DNA from: G963422745 sp965214285
Lineage (GTDB): Bacteria > Actinomycetota > Acidimicrobiia > Acidimicrobiales > Aldehydirespiratoraceae
DNA length: 64,000 nucleotides
Direction: 5' to 3'
NCBI GenBank assembly: GCA_965214285.1
Contig: OZ243946.1
Coordinates: 806,001-870,000, forward strand
How positions within the stretch are numbered: position 1 is the stretch's first letter; each line of letters opens with the position of its first letter. Of this stretch, positions 18,973 to 27,585 are shown piece after piece. The translations under genes were made by a program, and so were the position numbers. A model generated the notes under the pieces. The model saw only the letters and a list, made by a program, of their open reading frames with translations, ran no database searches and was not told the origin of the DNA.

Positions 18973-20670
18973 ATGAGACAGAGCCGATGGGCTCGCTGGC
19001 TCGCCGTTTTGCTGGCGTTCACGCTGCTCGCCGCTGCCTGCGGCGGCGACGACGACGACGCCGGCAGCGACGATGCCGCCGAGAGCGACGACAGCGCAGC
19101 GCCCGCCGAAGAAGAGCCTGCCGAAGAGCCGGCCGACGAGGTCACCGAGGAGCAGGAGGACGCCATAGGCACCGTCGACATCGACGAGGCGGCCAACTGC
19201 GCCACGGCGATCGACTACGAGCCGGGCGAGTACGCGCCGAGCGGCACCCTGAACTACGGGGTGCAGGTCGTGGTCAACTCGCTGAACCCGCACGACGACC
19301 AGTCGCCGGCGACCTTCGCCTTCTACTCGTGGCAGTACGAGGGCCTGGTCCGCTCCACGCCGGACGGCACGATCGCCCCGTGGCTGGCCAAGTGCTGGGA
19401 GACCAGCGAGGACGGCAGCGTGGTGACCTTTTACCTGCACGAGGGCGTGACCTTCCACGACGGCAGCCCGTTCGACGCCGAGGCCGTGGTGGCCAACGTC
19501 GAGTTCGTCAAGACTGCCGAGCCGCCGCAGGTGATCCCGCCCGTGAAAGGCCAGCTCGGCATCGTCGAGTCGGTCACCGCCGTCGACGAGCTGACCGTGC
19601 AGTTCGACCTGACCGGGCCCGGCGAGGTGCTGCTGCTCAGCGGCCTGGCCCGCAACTCGGGCTTCATGGTGTCGCCCGATGCGCTGGGCAGCGCAGCCCA
19701 GAACCCGATCGGCACCGGCCCGTATGTGATCGAGAGCACCAACTCCGACGCCACCGAGGTCGACATGGTCGCCTTCTCCGACTACTGGCGCCCCGAGGAC
19801 GTCGGCGTGGAGAACGTTGCCCTGCGCGCCGTGCCCGACGTGCAGGCTCGCCTCGATGCCTTCAACGCCGGCCAGTTCGACGTGGCCACGCTGAACCCGA
19901 ACCAGCGTGCTTCCGCCGAGGGCGAGATCGCCACGGCGCCCACGGTGCGCATCGGCTTCGTGGTGAACGACTGGCAGGGCGAGCGCATCCCGCAGCTCGC
20001 CAACCGCGACGTGCGCTGCGCCATGGCCCAGGCAATCAACGGCGCCGGCATCAGCGCTCAGATGGGCGCGCCCGACTCGGCGACCCGACAGTGGGCGCTG
20101 AAGGAAGGCGACTACGCCTACATCGACGACCTCGACGTGGCCGAGTTCGACGTGGAGGCCGCCAAGGCCGCCTTCGAGGCGACCGGCGAGGAGGGCTTCA
20201 CCTTCGACAACGGCCACCTGCCGGTCAGCGTCTTCCCGCCGCTGTCGTCGGCCTGGTCCTCGGCTCTGGCCGAGTTCGGCATCACCATGAACAACGAGGT
20301 GCTCGACCCGCCGTCGGGCGGCGAGATGTTCGGGCGCCTGTCCCGCAACGTCTACCCGATCCAGGTGATCCCCTGGAACGAGCCCAACGCCTTGATGTCG
20401 CTGATCGCCCGCACCGGCGAGGCCGGGTTCAACCCGTCCAAGGCGAGCCCCGAGGGCGTGACCGAGCTGGTCGCATCCGCTCGCGGCAAGAACTTCGAAG
20501 ACGGCGAGGCCGACGTGGCCGCCGCCTGGAAGATCCTCATCGAGGAGTGCGTCTGGATGCCCGTGCTGGTGCTCAACACCCTGATCGGCCACTCCTCCTC
20601 GGTCAGCGGTCTCGAGCACACGGTCGGCATCCCGGCCCACTTCTGGCCGCAGGGCGTGCGCGTCGGCTGA
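18973..20670 (+). CDS. Extracellular solute-binding lipoprotein, family 5 (peptide/opine/nickel type)
   Basis: A 565-residue lipoprotein that would capture substrate outside the membrane for the following ABC importer. ATG 18973 is selected over an upstream GTG because GAGGGGA lies at 18958-18964 and the protein then begins with a basic n-region, a hydrophobic helix and the lipobox LLAAAC (Cys23). An Asp/Glu-rich linker follows. The mature part has the family 5 pattern: LNYGVQVVVNSLNPHD, GLVRSTPDGTIAPWLAKCWE, TFYLHEGVTFHDGSPFDA, GTGPYVIES. Family members bind peptides, opines, nickel chelates, glycosides or other organics, so the ligand cannot be read from sequence. Context suggests an organic sulfate or aromatic, as inference. 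Confidence 0.92.
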   Translation: MRQSRWARWLAVLLAFTLLAAACGGDDDDAGSDDAAESDDSAAPAEEEPAEEPADEVTEEQEDAIGTVDIDEAANCATAIDYEPGEYAPSGTLNYGVQVVVNSLNPHDDQSPATFAFYSWQYEGLVRSTPDGTIAPWLAKCWETSEDGSVVTFYLHEGVTFHDGSPFDAEAVVANVEFVKTAEPPQVIPPVKGQLGIVESVTAVDELTVQFDLTGPGEVLLLSGLARNSGFMVSPDALGSAAQNPIGTGPYVIESTNSDATEVDMVAFSDYWRPEDVGVENVALRAVPDVQARLDAFNAGQFDVATLNPNQRASAEGEIATAPTVRIGFVVNDWQGERIPQLANRDVRCAMAQAINGAGISAQMGAPDSATRQWALKEGDYAYIDDLDVAEFDVEAAKAAFEATGEEGFTFDNGHLPVSVFPPLSSAWSSALAEFGITMNNEVLDPPSGGEMFGRLSRNVYPIQVIPWNEPNALMSLIARTGEAGFNPSKASPEGVTELVASARGKNFEDGEADVAAAWKILIEECVWMPVLVLNTLIGHSSSVSGLEHTVGIPAHFWPQGVRVG

Positions 20671-20695
20671 GCCTCGGCTGAGCCGGCAACCTATC

Positions 20696-20740
20696 CCATG
20701 GCGGGGTCCCGGCATTCGCCGCCGGGGCCCCGCATGGTTT
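20696..20740 (+). terminator. Strong hairpin between binding-protein and permease genes
   Basis: GCGGGGTCCCGGC (20701-20713) pairs with GCCGGGGCCCCGC (20721-20733) around a 7-base loop, extended by CCAT/ATGG, and is followed by TTTGCTT. It probably terminates most transcripts after the binding protein, or protects their 3' ends, so that the binding protein is made in excess over the membrane parts. Confidence 0.7.
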
Positions 20741-20814
20741 GCTTGCATCGTCGGCCGGGCAGCGCCCGGACAGCCCGGGCCTGACCCGGCCGGCTCGACA
20801 CAGGGGGACATCGC

Positions 20815-21771
20815 TTGGCGAAGTACGTGGCCTTGCGCCTGATGGCAGTCATACCGCTGCTCTTCGCGGTGGCCGTCATCGCCTTTTGCATCTCGGTGGC
20901 GATGGAGGCACGCGGCTCGATAGCGGGACAGATCTGCGGCGAGGGAGCGACCATCGAGTGCATCGCGCAGATCGAGGCACAGCTCGGCCTCGACGACCCG
21001 CTGCCGACGCGCTTCGTGCGCTGGCTGGGCGCTGCGGTTCAAGGCGACTTCGGCACCTCGCTGGCCCAGCCCGACGTGAGCGTGGCCAGCCTGATCGGCG
21101 AGCGCATCTGGCCCACCGTCAACATCGTCGCCTTCTCCCTGGTGCTGGCGGTGCCCTTCGGCATGGCCATCGGCGTCGCCTCGGCGGTGCGCCCCGGCGG
21201 CCGGCTGGACCGCATGCTCTCGGTGCTGTCGGCCTCGCTGATCGCGGCGCCGGGCTTCGTGATCGCCATGCTCTTGGTCTGGTGGCTGGCGGTGAGCTGG
21301 GGCTGGTTCGACCCGTCGGGATACGTGCCGCCCTCTGAGGGCGTGTTCGCCTGGCTCAAGAGCATCTTCTTGCCTGCGGTGTCGCTGGCGATGCCCACCG
21401 TCGCCCTGGTGCAGCGCCAGCTGCGCTCCTCGATGACCAACGCCTTGCAGTCGCGCTACGTGCTGGCGGCGCGTGCGCGCGGCGTGAGCCGGCCGGCGCT
21501 GATCGGCCGCCATGCCCTGCCCAACGCCATGATCCCCACCGTCACCGTGATCGGCTTCCGGGCCGCGGCGGCCATCGGGCTCACCTTCGCCATCGAGCAG
21601 GTCTTCGCCATCAACGGCATGGGCAGCCTGCTGACGACGGCCATCGTGCAGCGCAACATCCCGGTGGTGCAGGGCTCGCTGATGGTGGTGGCGGTGGTCG
21701 TGGTGGTCGTCAACCTGATCGTCGACATCAGCTACGGCTACCTCAACCCCAAGGTCAGGTTGGAGCGATGA
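20815..21771 (+). CDS. ABC importer permease, DppB/OppB type
   Basis: A 318-residue inner-membrane permease with six predicted helices. It has the family features of DppB: LDDPLPTRFVRWLGAAVQGD followed by FGTSL, and the coupling loop EAA-type segment with YVLAARARGVSRPALIGRHA. TTG 20815 is used as start, supported by AGGGGGA at 20792-20798. It pairs with the permease half of the next gene, whose start overlaps this stop (ATGA). Confidence 0.92.
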   Translation: MAKYVALRLMAVIPLLFAVAVIAFCISVAMEARGSIAGQICGEGATIECIAQIEAQLGLDDPLPTRFVRWLGAAVQGDFGTSLAQPDVSVASLIGERIWPTVNIVAFSLVLAVPFGMAIGVASAVRPGGRLDRMLSVLSASLIAAPGFVIAMLLVWWLAVSWGWFDPSGYVPPSEGVFAWLKSIFLPAVSLAMPTVALVQRQLRSSMTNALQSRYVLAARARGVSRPALIGRHALPNAMIPTVTVIGFRAAAAIGLTFAIEQVFAINGMGSLLTTAIVQRNIPVVQGSLMVVAVVVVVVNLIVDISYGYLNPKVRLER

Positions 21772-23852
21772 CCGAGGCGCCCATCGCCGAGCAGGCAGTC
21801 GCGGAGCCGGCCGTCGCGGAGCCCACAGCCGCCGAAGCGGCAGCGATGCAGCCGGAGGCCAAGTCGGTGTCGCCGCGGCGGCGCTTCTGGGGGCGCATGC
21901 TGCGCAACCCGCTGGCCGTCATCTCGCTGCTGTGGACTGCCTTGCTGCTGACGGCGTTCGTGTGGCCCGAGCTGCTGGCCACCAAGGACCCCTTCAAGGG
22001 CGACGTCAACCTGGTACACATCTTCGAGGGACCCAGCGGGCGCAACTGGCTGGGCACCGACGGCCTGGGCCGCGACTACTACAGCAGGGTGATCTTCGGC
22101 GGCCAGCTCGCCGTGCGCTCGATCCTGCTGGCCATGACCATCGCCATCGGCATCGGCGTGCCCGTCGGCCTGTTCTCGGGATGGAAGGGCGGGCGCATCG
22201 ACCGGGCGGTCATGTGGGTGGTAGACGTGCTGTTCTCGCTGCCCATCGTGCTGCTGGCGATGGCGATCATCACCGTGCTGGAGCCGAGCCTGACCAGCGC
22301 CATGATCGGCGTCGGCGTGGCCATGTCGACCCGCTTCGCACGCCTGACCCGCGCTGTCACCCTGGCCGAGAGGGAAGAGCTCTACGTGGACGCGGCGCGC
22401 ATCACCGGGCTGTCGCCGGCTCGGATCCTGGGCCGCTACATCGCGCCCAACCTGGTCCCGGCGCTGGTCGTGCAGTTCGCAGTGATCGCAGGCGCGGTGG
22501 TGCTGATCGGCGCCAGCCTGAGCTTCCTGGGCATCGGCGCCAACCTCGACGACCCCGACTGGGGCGTCATGCTGAACCTCTCGCGGACCGAGTTCCGGGT
22601 CCGCGGCTTCTGGCAGATCGTGCCCCCCGGCGGGGCGCTGGTGCTGACCGTGCTGGCCTTCAACCTGCTCGGCGATGCCCTGCGCGACTCGCTGGGCCGA
22701 GACGCCTCCAGCAATGCGCTCAGCGCCGCCAAGCGGGTCGCGGTCACTCCGGCGCAGCGCCCCCACGCAGCCGAGGCGGTGCTGTCGATCTCGGACATGG
22801 ACGTGGAATTCCCGGGTGCCGGCGGCGAGGTCAGCCAGATCCTCGAAGGCGTGTCGCTGGAGGTGCATGCGGGCGAGACCCTCGGCGTGGTCGGCGAGTC
22901 GGGCTCGGGCAAGAGCATGACGATGCTCTCGGCGCTGGGCCTCACCCCCGCCCCGGGGCGCATGACGCGCGGCAGCGTCTGCTTCGAGGGCCGCGACGTG
23001 ACCGACCTCAGCGAGCGCGAGTGGCGCAGGATCCGCGGCAAGGACATCGGCGTGATCTTCCAGGAGCCGATCGCGGTGCTCAACCCCGCCATCCGGGTCG
23101 GCCGCCAGATCGCCGAGCCGCTGCGCATCCATCTCGGCATGGGCAAGAGCCAGGCCCGCCGGCGTGCCGCTGAGCTGCTCGCCGAGGTGCGGGTGCCCGA
23201 CCCGTGGCGTCGTCTCGACCAGTACCCGCACGAGTTCTCCGGCGGCATGGCCCAGCGGGTCGGCATCGCCATGGCCCTGGCGTGCGAGCCCAGGCTGCTG
23301 ATCGCCGATGAGCCGTCGACCGCGCTTGACGTGACCGTGCAGGGCCAGATCCTCGACCTGCTGGCCGAGATTCAGCAGCGGCACCGCATGGCGATCATCC
23401 TGATCACCCACGACCTGGGCGTGATCGCCGAGGTCGCCGACCGGGTGCTGGTCATGTACGGGGGCCAGGTCATCGAGACCGCCTCGGCGCACGACGTGTT
23501 CGCCCGCCCCCGCCACCCCTACAGCCGGGCGCTGCTCGACACCATGCCCCAGAGCCACGACGGCCGCGGCGAGCTGCCGGTCATCGCCGGGATGGTGCCC
23601 TCGGCGAGCGCCTGGCCGCAGGGCTGCCGCTTCGCGCCGCGCTGCGGCTATGCCGTCGATGCCTGCTCGGCGGCGATGCCCCCGCTTGCCTCGGCCGGGC
23701 CGGACCTGATCCGCTGCATCCGCAGCGACGAGCTGGCCCTCAGCGCAGCCCCCGCCGGCGTCGGCGGTTCGGGAGCCCCATCGTCGGGGCCGGCCAGGCC
23801 GGGTGCCGGGCCGAGGGAGTCGCCGGGTGACGAGTCGGGGGACAGACCATGA
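21768..23852 (+). CDS. ABC importer permease-ATPase fusion, DppC-DppD type
   Basis: A 694-residue fusion of two parts usually encoded apart. Residues 1-45 are Ala/Glu-rich and cytoplasmic. About 45-315 is a DppC-type permease (NWLGTDGLGRDYYSR, LYVDAARITGLSPARILGRY). About 335-640 is a DppD-type ATPase with Walker A GESGSGKSM near 375, signature FSGGMAQR near 491 and LLIADEPSTALD. The C-terminal Cys cluster region GCRFAPRCGYAVDAC typical of the oligopeptide subfamily is present. The linker is short, so one permease is tied to one ATPase, an uncommon arrangement for this family. Stops and starts overlap on both sides. Confidence 0.92.
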   Translation: MTEAPIAEQAVAEPAVAEPTAAEAAAMQPEAKSVSPRRRFWGRMLRNPLAVISLLWTALLLTAFVWPELLATKDPFKGDVNLVHIFEGPSGRNWLGTDGLGRDYYSRVIFGGQLAVRSILLAMTIAIGIGVPVGLFSGWKGGRIDRAVMWVVDVLFSLPIVLLAMAIITVLEPSLTSAMIGVGVAMSTRFARLTRAVTLAEREELYVDAARITGLSPARILGRYIAPNLVPALVVQFAVIAGAVVLIGASLSFLGIGANLDDPDWGVMLNLSRTEFRVRGFWQIVPPGGALVLTVLAFNLLGDALRDSLGRDASSNALSAAKRVAVTPAQRPHAAEAVLSISDMDVEFPGAGGEVSQILEGVSLEVHAGETLGVVGESGSGKSMTMLSALGLTPAPGRMTRGSVCFEGRDVTDLSEREWRRIRGKDIGVIFQEPIAVLNPAIRVGRQIAEPLRIHLGMGKSQARRRAAELLAEVRVPDPWRRLDQYPHEFSGGMAQRVGIAMALACEPRLLIADEPSTALDVTVQGQILDLLAEIQQRHRMAIILITHDLGVIAEVADRVLVMYGGQVIETASAHDVFARPRHPYSRALLDTMPQSHDGRGELPVIAGMVPSASAWPQGCRFAPRCGYAVDACSAAMPPLASAGPDLIRCIRSDELALSAAPAGVGGSGAPSSGPARPGAGPRESPGDESGDRP

Positions 23853-24964
23853 GCCCGGCGACCGCGACCGCTGCCGCGAGCGCCGCGCCCGCTGCCGGCG
23901 AGGAGGCGTTCTTCGCCGTCGAGGATCTGCACGTCCGCTTCACGGGCCGGCGCTCGCTGCTGCGCCCCGCGCCGCCGCCGGTGAAGGCCGTCAACGGGGT
24001 GTCGCTGCAGATCGAGCGCCACAAGACCTTCGGCCTGGTCGGCGAGTCCGGCTCGGGCAAGTCGACGGTGGCCCGGGCGATCCTGCAGCTTGCGCCGATC
24101 CACGCCGGCACGATCCGCCTCGACGGCGCCGATGTCACCAACGTGGGCCCAGCCGACGAGCTCGGCTTCCGCAAGCGCGTGCAGGCCGTGCTCCAGGATC
24201 CCTTCTCGTCGCTGAACCAGGTTCATCAGACCCGTACCATCGTGGGCGACGCCGTCACCCGCCACTACGGCGTCAAGCCCGGCGCCGAGCGCGACCGCAG
24301 GTCCGCCGAGCTGCTCGACGCCGTGGGCCTGTCGCGCCAGTTCCTGGACCGCTACCCCCATGAGATGTCGGGCGGGCAGCGTCAGCGGGTGTCGATCGCC
24401 CGTGCCCTGGCGGTCGGACCCGAGCTGATCATCGCCGACGAGGCCACCTCGGCGCTCGACGTGTCGATCCAGAGCCAGGTCATCAACGTGCTGCGCCGCA
24501 TCCAGGCCGACACCGGCGTGGCCTTCCTGTTCATCGCGCACGACCTCGAGGTGGTCCGCCACGTGAGTGACGACGTGGGCGTGATGTACTTGGGCACGCT
24601 GGTCGAGAAGGGCGACGTCGATCAGGTCTACGCAGGGCCGGCGCATCCCTACACCGAGATGCTGATCGCCTCGATCCCCATGCCCGACCCCGTGGCCCAG
24701 GCCGAGCGCCGCGAGCTGCGCCAGTCGTTCGACAACGAGGCCGAGCCGCCCAGCCCCATCGACCTGCCGCCGGGCTGCCCGTTCGAGAACCGCTGCCCGG
24801 TCGCCATGGACGTCTGCAGCCAGGAGATGCCCGCAGCCACCCCGGCCCATCACGGCGGCGAGGTGCGCTGTCATCTGCACACCTCAGGGCCTGCGCTCGG
24901 CGGCGAATCGGTAGTGAGCTTCATCGAGACCACAGCCGGCCGCAAGGAGGCCCCAGCCAAGTGA
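23849..24964 (+). CDS. ABC importer ATP-binding protein, DppF/OppF type
   Basis: A 371-residue ATPase, the second nucleotide-binding subunit of the importer. Walker A GESGSGKST is near residue 65, the signature MSGGQRQR near 173 and LIIADEATSALD follows. The C-terminal Cys-rich segment GCPFENRCPVAMDVC is the usual oligopeptide/dipeptide subfamily end. ATG 23849 overlaps the previous stop. The end of the gene runs into a 14-bp tandem repeat that includes its stop codon and continues to the next start. Confidence 0.93.
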   Translation: MSPATATAAASAAPAAGEEAFFAVEDLHVRFTGRRSLLRPAPPPVKAVNGVSLQIERHKTFGLVGESGSGKSTVARAILQLAPIHAGTIRLDGADVTNVGPADELGFRKRVQAVLQDPFSSLNQVHQTRTIVGDAVTRHYGVKPGAERDRRSAELLDAVGLSRQFLDRYPHEMSGGQRQRVSIARALAVGPELIIADEATSALDVSIQSQVINVLRRIQADTGVAFLFIAHDLEVVRHVSDDVGVMYLGTLVEKGDVDQVYAGPAHPYTEMLIASIPMPDPVAQAERRELRQSFDNEAEPPSPIDLPPGCPFENRCPVAMDVCSQEMPAATPAHHGGEVRCHLHTSGPALGGESVVSFIETTAGRKEAPAK

Positions 24965-25020
24965 GCCAAGCCAAATGAGCCCAGCCAAGCGAGAACCCAA
25001 AGCGAGCCCAGCCATATGAG
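24952..25020 (+). repeat. Tandem ~14-bp repeat spanning a stop codon and the next start codon, five units
   Basis: Units CCCAGCCAAGTGAG, CCAAGCCAAATGAG, CCCAGCCAAGCGAG, AACCCAAAGCGAG and CCCAGCCATATGAG lie end to end. The first holds the DppF-type gene's TGA and the last provides the ATG of the metallo-hydrolase. It leaves no recognisable Shine-Dalgarno before that ATG. Confidence 0.9.
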
Positions 25021-25933
25021 CACCTCGGTCACGATCACCGGGTCCGGCAGCCCGATCCCCGACGCCCACCGCGCCGGGCCAGGCGCGCTGGTGCGCTACT
25101 CCGACGGCGCCGGGCGGCCCCTCGCCTTGCAGTTCGACGCGGGCCGCTCCACCGTGCAGCGCCTGACCGGGGCCGAGGTGTGGATCCCGCACCTGACGGC
25201 GGTGTTCATCACCCATCACCACAGCGACCACCTCACCGGTCTCGCGGATCTGGTGATCACCCACTGGACGATGGACCGCGCCGACGTCGAGCCGCCGCTG
25301 CCGATCGTCGCACCGGCCGGGCCGTCCTCGGACTTCGCGGCGACGCTGCTGCACGGCTGGGATGCCGACATCGCGGTCCGTGCCGCCCATGCCGGGCGCC
25401 AGAGCCGCCCCCAGATCGAGCTGCTGAGCTTCGCCGTGCCCGATTCGCCTGCCGAGGTCTGGCGCCGCGGCGATGTGGTGGTCAGCGCCGGCCAGGTGCG
25501 CCACGAGCCGTGCCCGAACTCGGTCGGCTACCGCGTCGATACCCCCGACGGAGCGGTTGCCATCAGCGGCGACACCCGGGTCTGCGACGAGGTGGCCGAG
25601 CTCGCTGCGGGCGTGGACGTGCTGGTCTATGAGGCCATGCGCTTCTCGTTCTTCGACGAGCTGCCGCCGCACCGGGCCTACGTGAAGGACTACCACGCCG
25701 ACACCCGCCTCATCGGCGCCCAGGCAGCCGAGCTGGGCGTGGGAAAGCTGATCCTCACGCATCTGATCCCCGCCCCCCTCGACGAAGCCGGCCGTCGGGC
25801 GTTCGCGGACGAGGTGCGCTCGGGCGGCTACGAGGGCGAGCTGGTGGTCGCCGACGACCTCTACACGACGGCGGTCGGCAGCGGCGGCCTGCCCCCGGTG
25901 GAGCCCATCGGCCAGCCGGCGGCGGAGCACTAG
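25016..25933 (+). CDS. MBL-fold metallo-hydrolase, RNase Z / AtsA arylsulfatase-like
   Basis: A 305-residue metallo-beta-lactamase-fold enzyme. Metal-binding motif THHHSDH is near residue 65, followed by SGDTR (Asp ligand) and the late histidine in LILTHLIP. The beginning VTITGSGSPIPDAHRAGPGA and overall length match the RNase Z-like branch that also contains the zinc arylsulfatase AtsA of Alteromonas. In this neighbourhood of sulfatases and an arylsulfotransferase-like gene, an aryl sulfatase role is plausible but unproven; lactonase or other hydrolase is possible. The ATG lies in the last unit of the 14-bp tandem repeat, 51 bases after the importer operon. Confidence 0.85.
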   Translation: MSTSVTITGSGSPIPDAHRAGPGALVRYSDGAGRPLALQFDAGRSTVQRLTGAEVWIPHLTAVFITHHHSDHLTGLADLVITHWTMDRADVEPPLPIVAPAGPSSDFAATLLHGWDADIAVRAAHAGRQSRPQIELLSFAVPDSPAEVWRRGDVVVSAGQVRHEPCPNSVGYRVDTPDGAVAISGDTRVCDEVAELAAGVDVLVYEAMRFSFFDELPPHRAYVKDYHADTRLIGAQAAELGVGKLILTHLIPAPLDEAGRRAFADEVRSGGYEGELVVADDLYTTAVGSGGLPPVEPIGQPAAEH

Positions 25934-25939
25934 GGTCGC

Positions 25940-26929
25940 ATGCCGATGCTTGCAGCCGTCGATGCCGCAGCCGAGGAGGCCATACGGGGCGCCTGGGCCG
26001 CCATCGCCTCGCCGGGCTCGTTCTTCACAGGCGCCGAGCGGGTCGCCTTCGCCGCTCACGCCCGCGCCGCCAGGGGCCTCGCTGCACCCGCCGCAGTTCC
26101 GGCGGGCCTGGGCGCAGACTTGCTGCCGCTGGTTGCCGAGACCGTCGCCCGGGTCGCCGCCGAGGCGATGGCCTCGCGTTCGCATCACGTGCAGGCCTGG
26201 ACCGACGACGGGCGCGACGTGCTGGCCTACGTGGAGCTGGTGTCGGTGGTCGCCCAGGCCGTCGGCATCGACTCCTACCGCATCGGCCTCGGCCAACAGC
26301 TCGACGCCTTGCCCGAGCCCGTGCCCGGCGCGCCGCAGCCGGCCGTGCACCCCGATGCCAAGAAGATGAACGCCTGGGTCCCCACGGTCGGCATCGCCCT
26401 GGCGCCCAGCGCGCTGTCGGCGCTGCCGGCTGAGAAGGCCGCCAAGCAGGCCCTGGCGACCGCCTGGTACATCGCCGACGACGTGGTCCACCGCTACGAC
26501 GCCGAGCCGGGCCGCGAGCTGAGCCGCCCGCAGCTGGAGCTGGTAGCGGCCCGCACGTCGTGGCTCAACGAGTGCTTCTTTTGACTGTTCGGCCACACCT
26601 GGATGCTCCGTGAGACCGCCAAAGCCCAGAACCAGCCGGTGAACACCCTTGCGGTGACCCAGCCGATCCTCGACCCGCTGCTGCCGCTGGGCAAGCAGCT
26701 CATCGACTTCGTCGACGCCATCGCCCTCGTCGACTTCGACGAGCTGGAGCCGGCCCGCCGGAACCTGCACGACGCGGCCGGGCCGGGCGCGGTCACCAGA
26801 GCCGCCGCCGTGTGCGCCGACTTCGAGTGCACCAACCGGGTGGTCGACGCCATCGGCGTGCCGGTCAACAAGCGCTACTACGACATCGGCGACGAGCTGC
26901 AGGTCAGCGTGCCCGACCACCTCCGCTGA
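25940..26929 (+). CDS. AhpD/CMD-like selenoprotein (in-frame TGA read as selenocysteine)
   Basis: The frame from ATG 25940 meets TGA at 26582-26584 and continues open for 114 further codons with clearly protein-like content to a stop at 26927. Across the TGA the sequence reads ECFF-U-LFGHTWMLRE, so Cys212-x2-Sec215-x3-His219 falls exactly on the CxxCxxxH redox site of AhpD-like alkylhydroperoxidases and carboxymuconolactone decarboxylase relatives. The 329-residue product would be a thiol/selenol peroxidase or reductase in the cytoplasm. selA and selB in this window support the reading. Before the TGA are two helical segments (SRSHHVQAW, NAWVPTVGIAL); after it NTLAVTQPILDPLLPLG. Without Sec insertion it would be an ordinary truncation. 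The next gene is another CMD protein. Confidence 0.85.
26585..26635 (+). promoter_or_regulatory. Candidate SECIS-like stem-loop after the TGA
   Basis: Directly after the TGA, CTG-TTC-GGC (26585-26593) can pair with GCC-CA-GAAC-CAG (26624-26635) with small bulges, enclosing about 30 bases that include CCTGGATGCTCC. Position and size fit a bacterial SelB-binding hairpin. I did not compute a fold, so the structure is tentative. Confidence 0.35.
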
Positions 26930-27012
26930 AGGCACCCTGCCTGCCCGCCCGCGAGCCGGCCGCAGCGACCAAACCCAATCCCAACCCCGGCGATCAAGGA
27001 GCAAGCATCCCC

Positions 27013-27579
27013 GTGTACCAGGACCGACAGAATCTCGAGCTCGACCAGTGGCCCGAGCTGCGCCAGGCAGTGAACGCGCTGGTCAACCTCGTCTACACCG
27101 AGCGGGGGATCGACGGCCGGCTCAAGCACGAGCTGTTCACCATGGCCAGCGTGGCCTCGGGCTGTCGGCACTGCCAGTCCCACGGGGCCTTTCACCTCAA
27201 CCTGATCGGCGTGGAGACCGAGCGCATCCAGGCCATCTGGCAGTACGAGACCTCCGAGCTGTTCTCCGACGGCGAGCGGGCCGCCTTCGACCTGGTCCGC
27301 GCCGCCGCCCAGTCGCCCAACGCCTCCACGCCCGAGCACTTCGCCGAGCTGCGCAAGCACTACTCCGACAGCCAGATCGTGGAGATCCTGGCCGTCAACT
27401 GCCTGGCCGGCTGGCTCAACCGCTGGAACGACACGGTAGCCACCGTCACCGACCAGGAGTCCGTCGACTGGGCCAGCGAGAACCTGTCGGGGGTCGGCTG
27501 GGACGTCGGCAAGCACTGCGGCGACGCCGCCGAGCAGCGCCCCGGCCACCCGACCAGCATCGGCTGGGTCGACGAGTAG
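27013..27579 (+). CDS. Carboxymuconolactone decarboxylase (CMD)/AhpD-family protein
   Basis: A 188-residue helical protein of the CMD superfamily with the redox motif CRHCQSH at residues 51-57, preceded by GIDGRLKHELFTMASVASG as in family members. These proteins act as peroxidases or decarboxylases, often as oligomers. GTG 27013 is the chosen start, with AAGGAG ending at 27001; the frame is open upstream but that stretch is Pro/Asn-rich and unlikely. It follows the Sec-containing CMD gene by 83 bases in the same direction, so the two may form a redox pair that handles peroxides or a shared pathway intermediate. It converges with the SDR gene. Confidence 0.85.
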   Translation: MYQDRQNLELDQWPELRQAVNALVNLVYTERGIDGRLKHELFTMASVASGCRHCQSHGAFHLNLIGVETERIQAIWQYETSELFSDGERAAFDLVRAAAQSPNASTPEHFAELRKHYSDSQIVEILAVNCLAGWLNRWNDTVATVTDQESVDWASENLSGVGWDVGKHCGDAAEQRPGHPTSIGWVDE

Positions 27580-27585
27580 CCGCGC

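Noticed and set aside
18922..21513. An 863-codon minus-strand frame over the importer genes
   Set aside because: Antisense to the binding protein and permease; composition is Arg/His/Gly-rich without motifs. The same applies to long minus frames at 2542-4656, 21738-23558 and 24884-27004.
25940..26584. Ending the AhpD-like gene at TGA 26582 and calling a second short gene at 26603
   Set aside because: The two pieces are in one frame with only seven codons between, and the redox motif spans the TGA; selenocysteine reading explains both.
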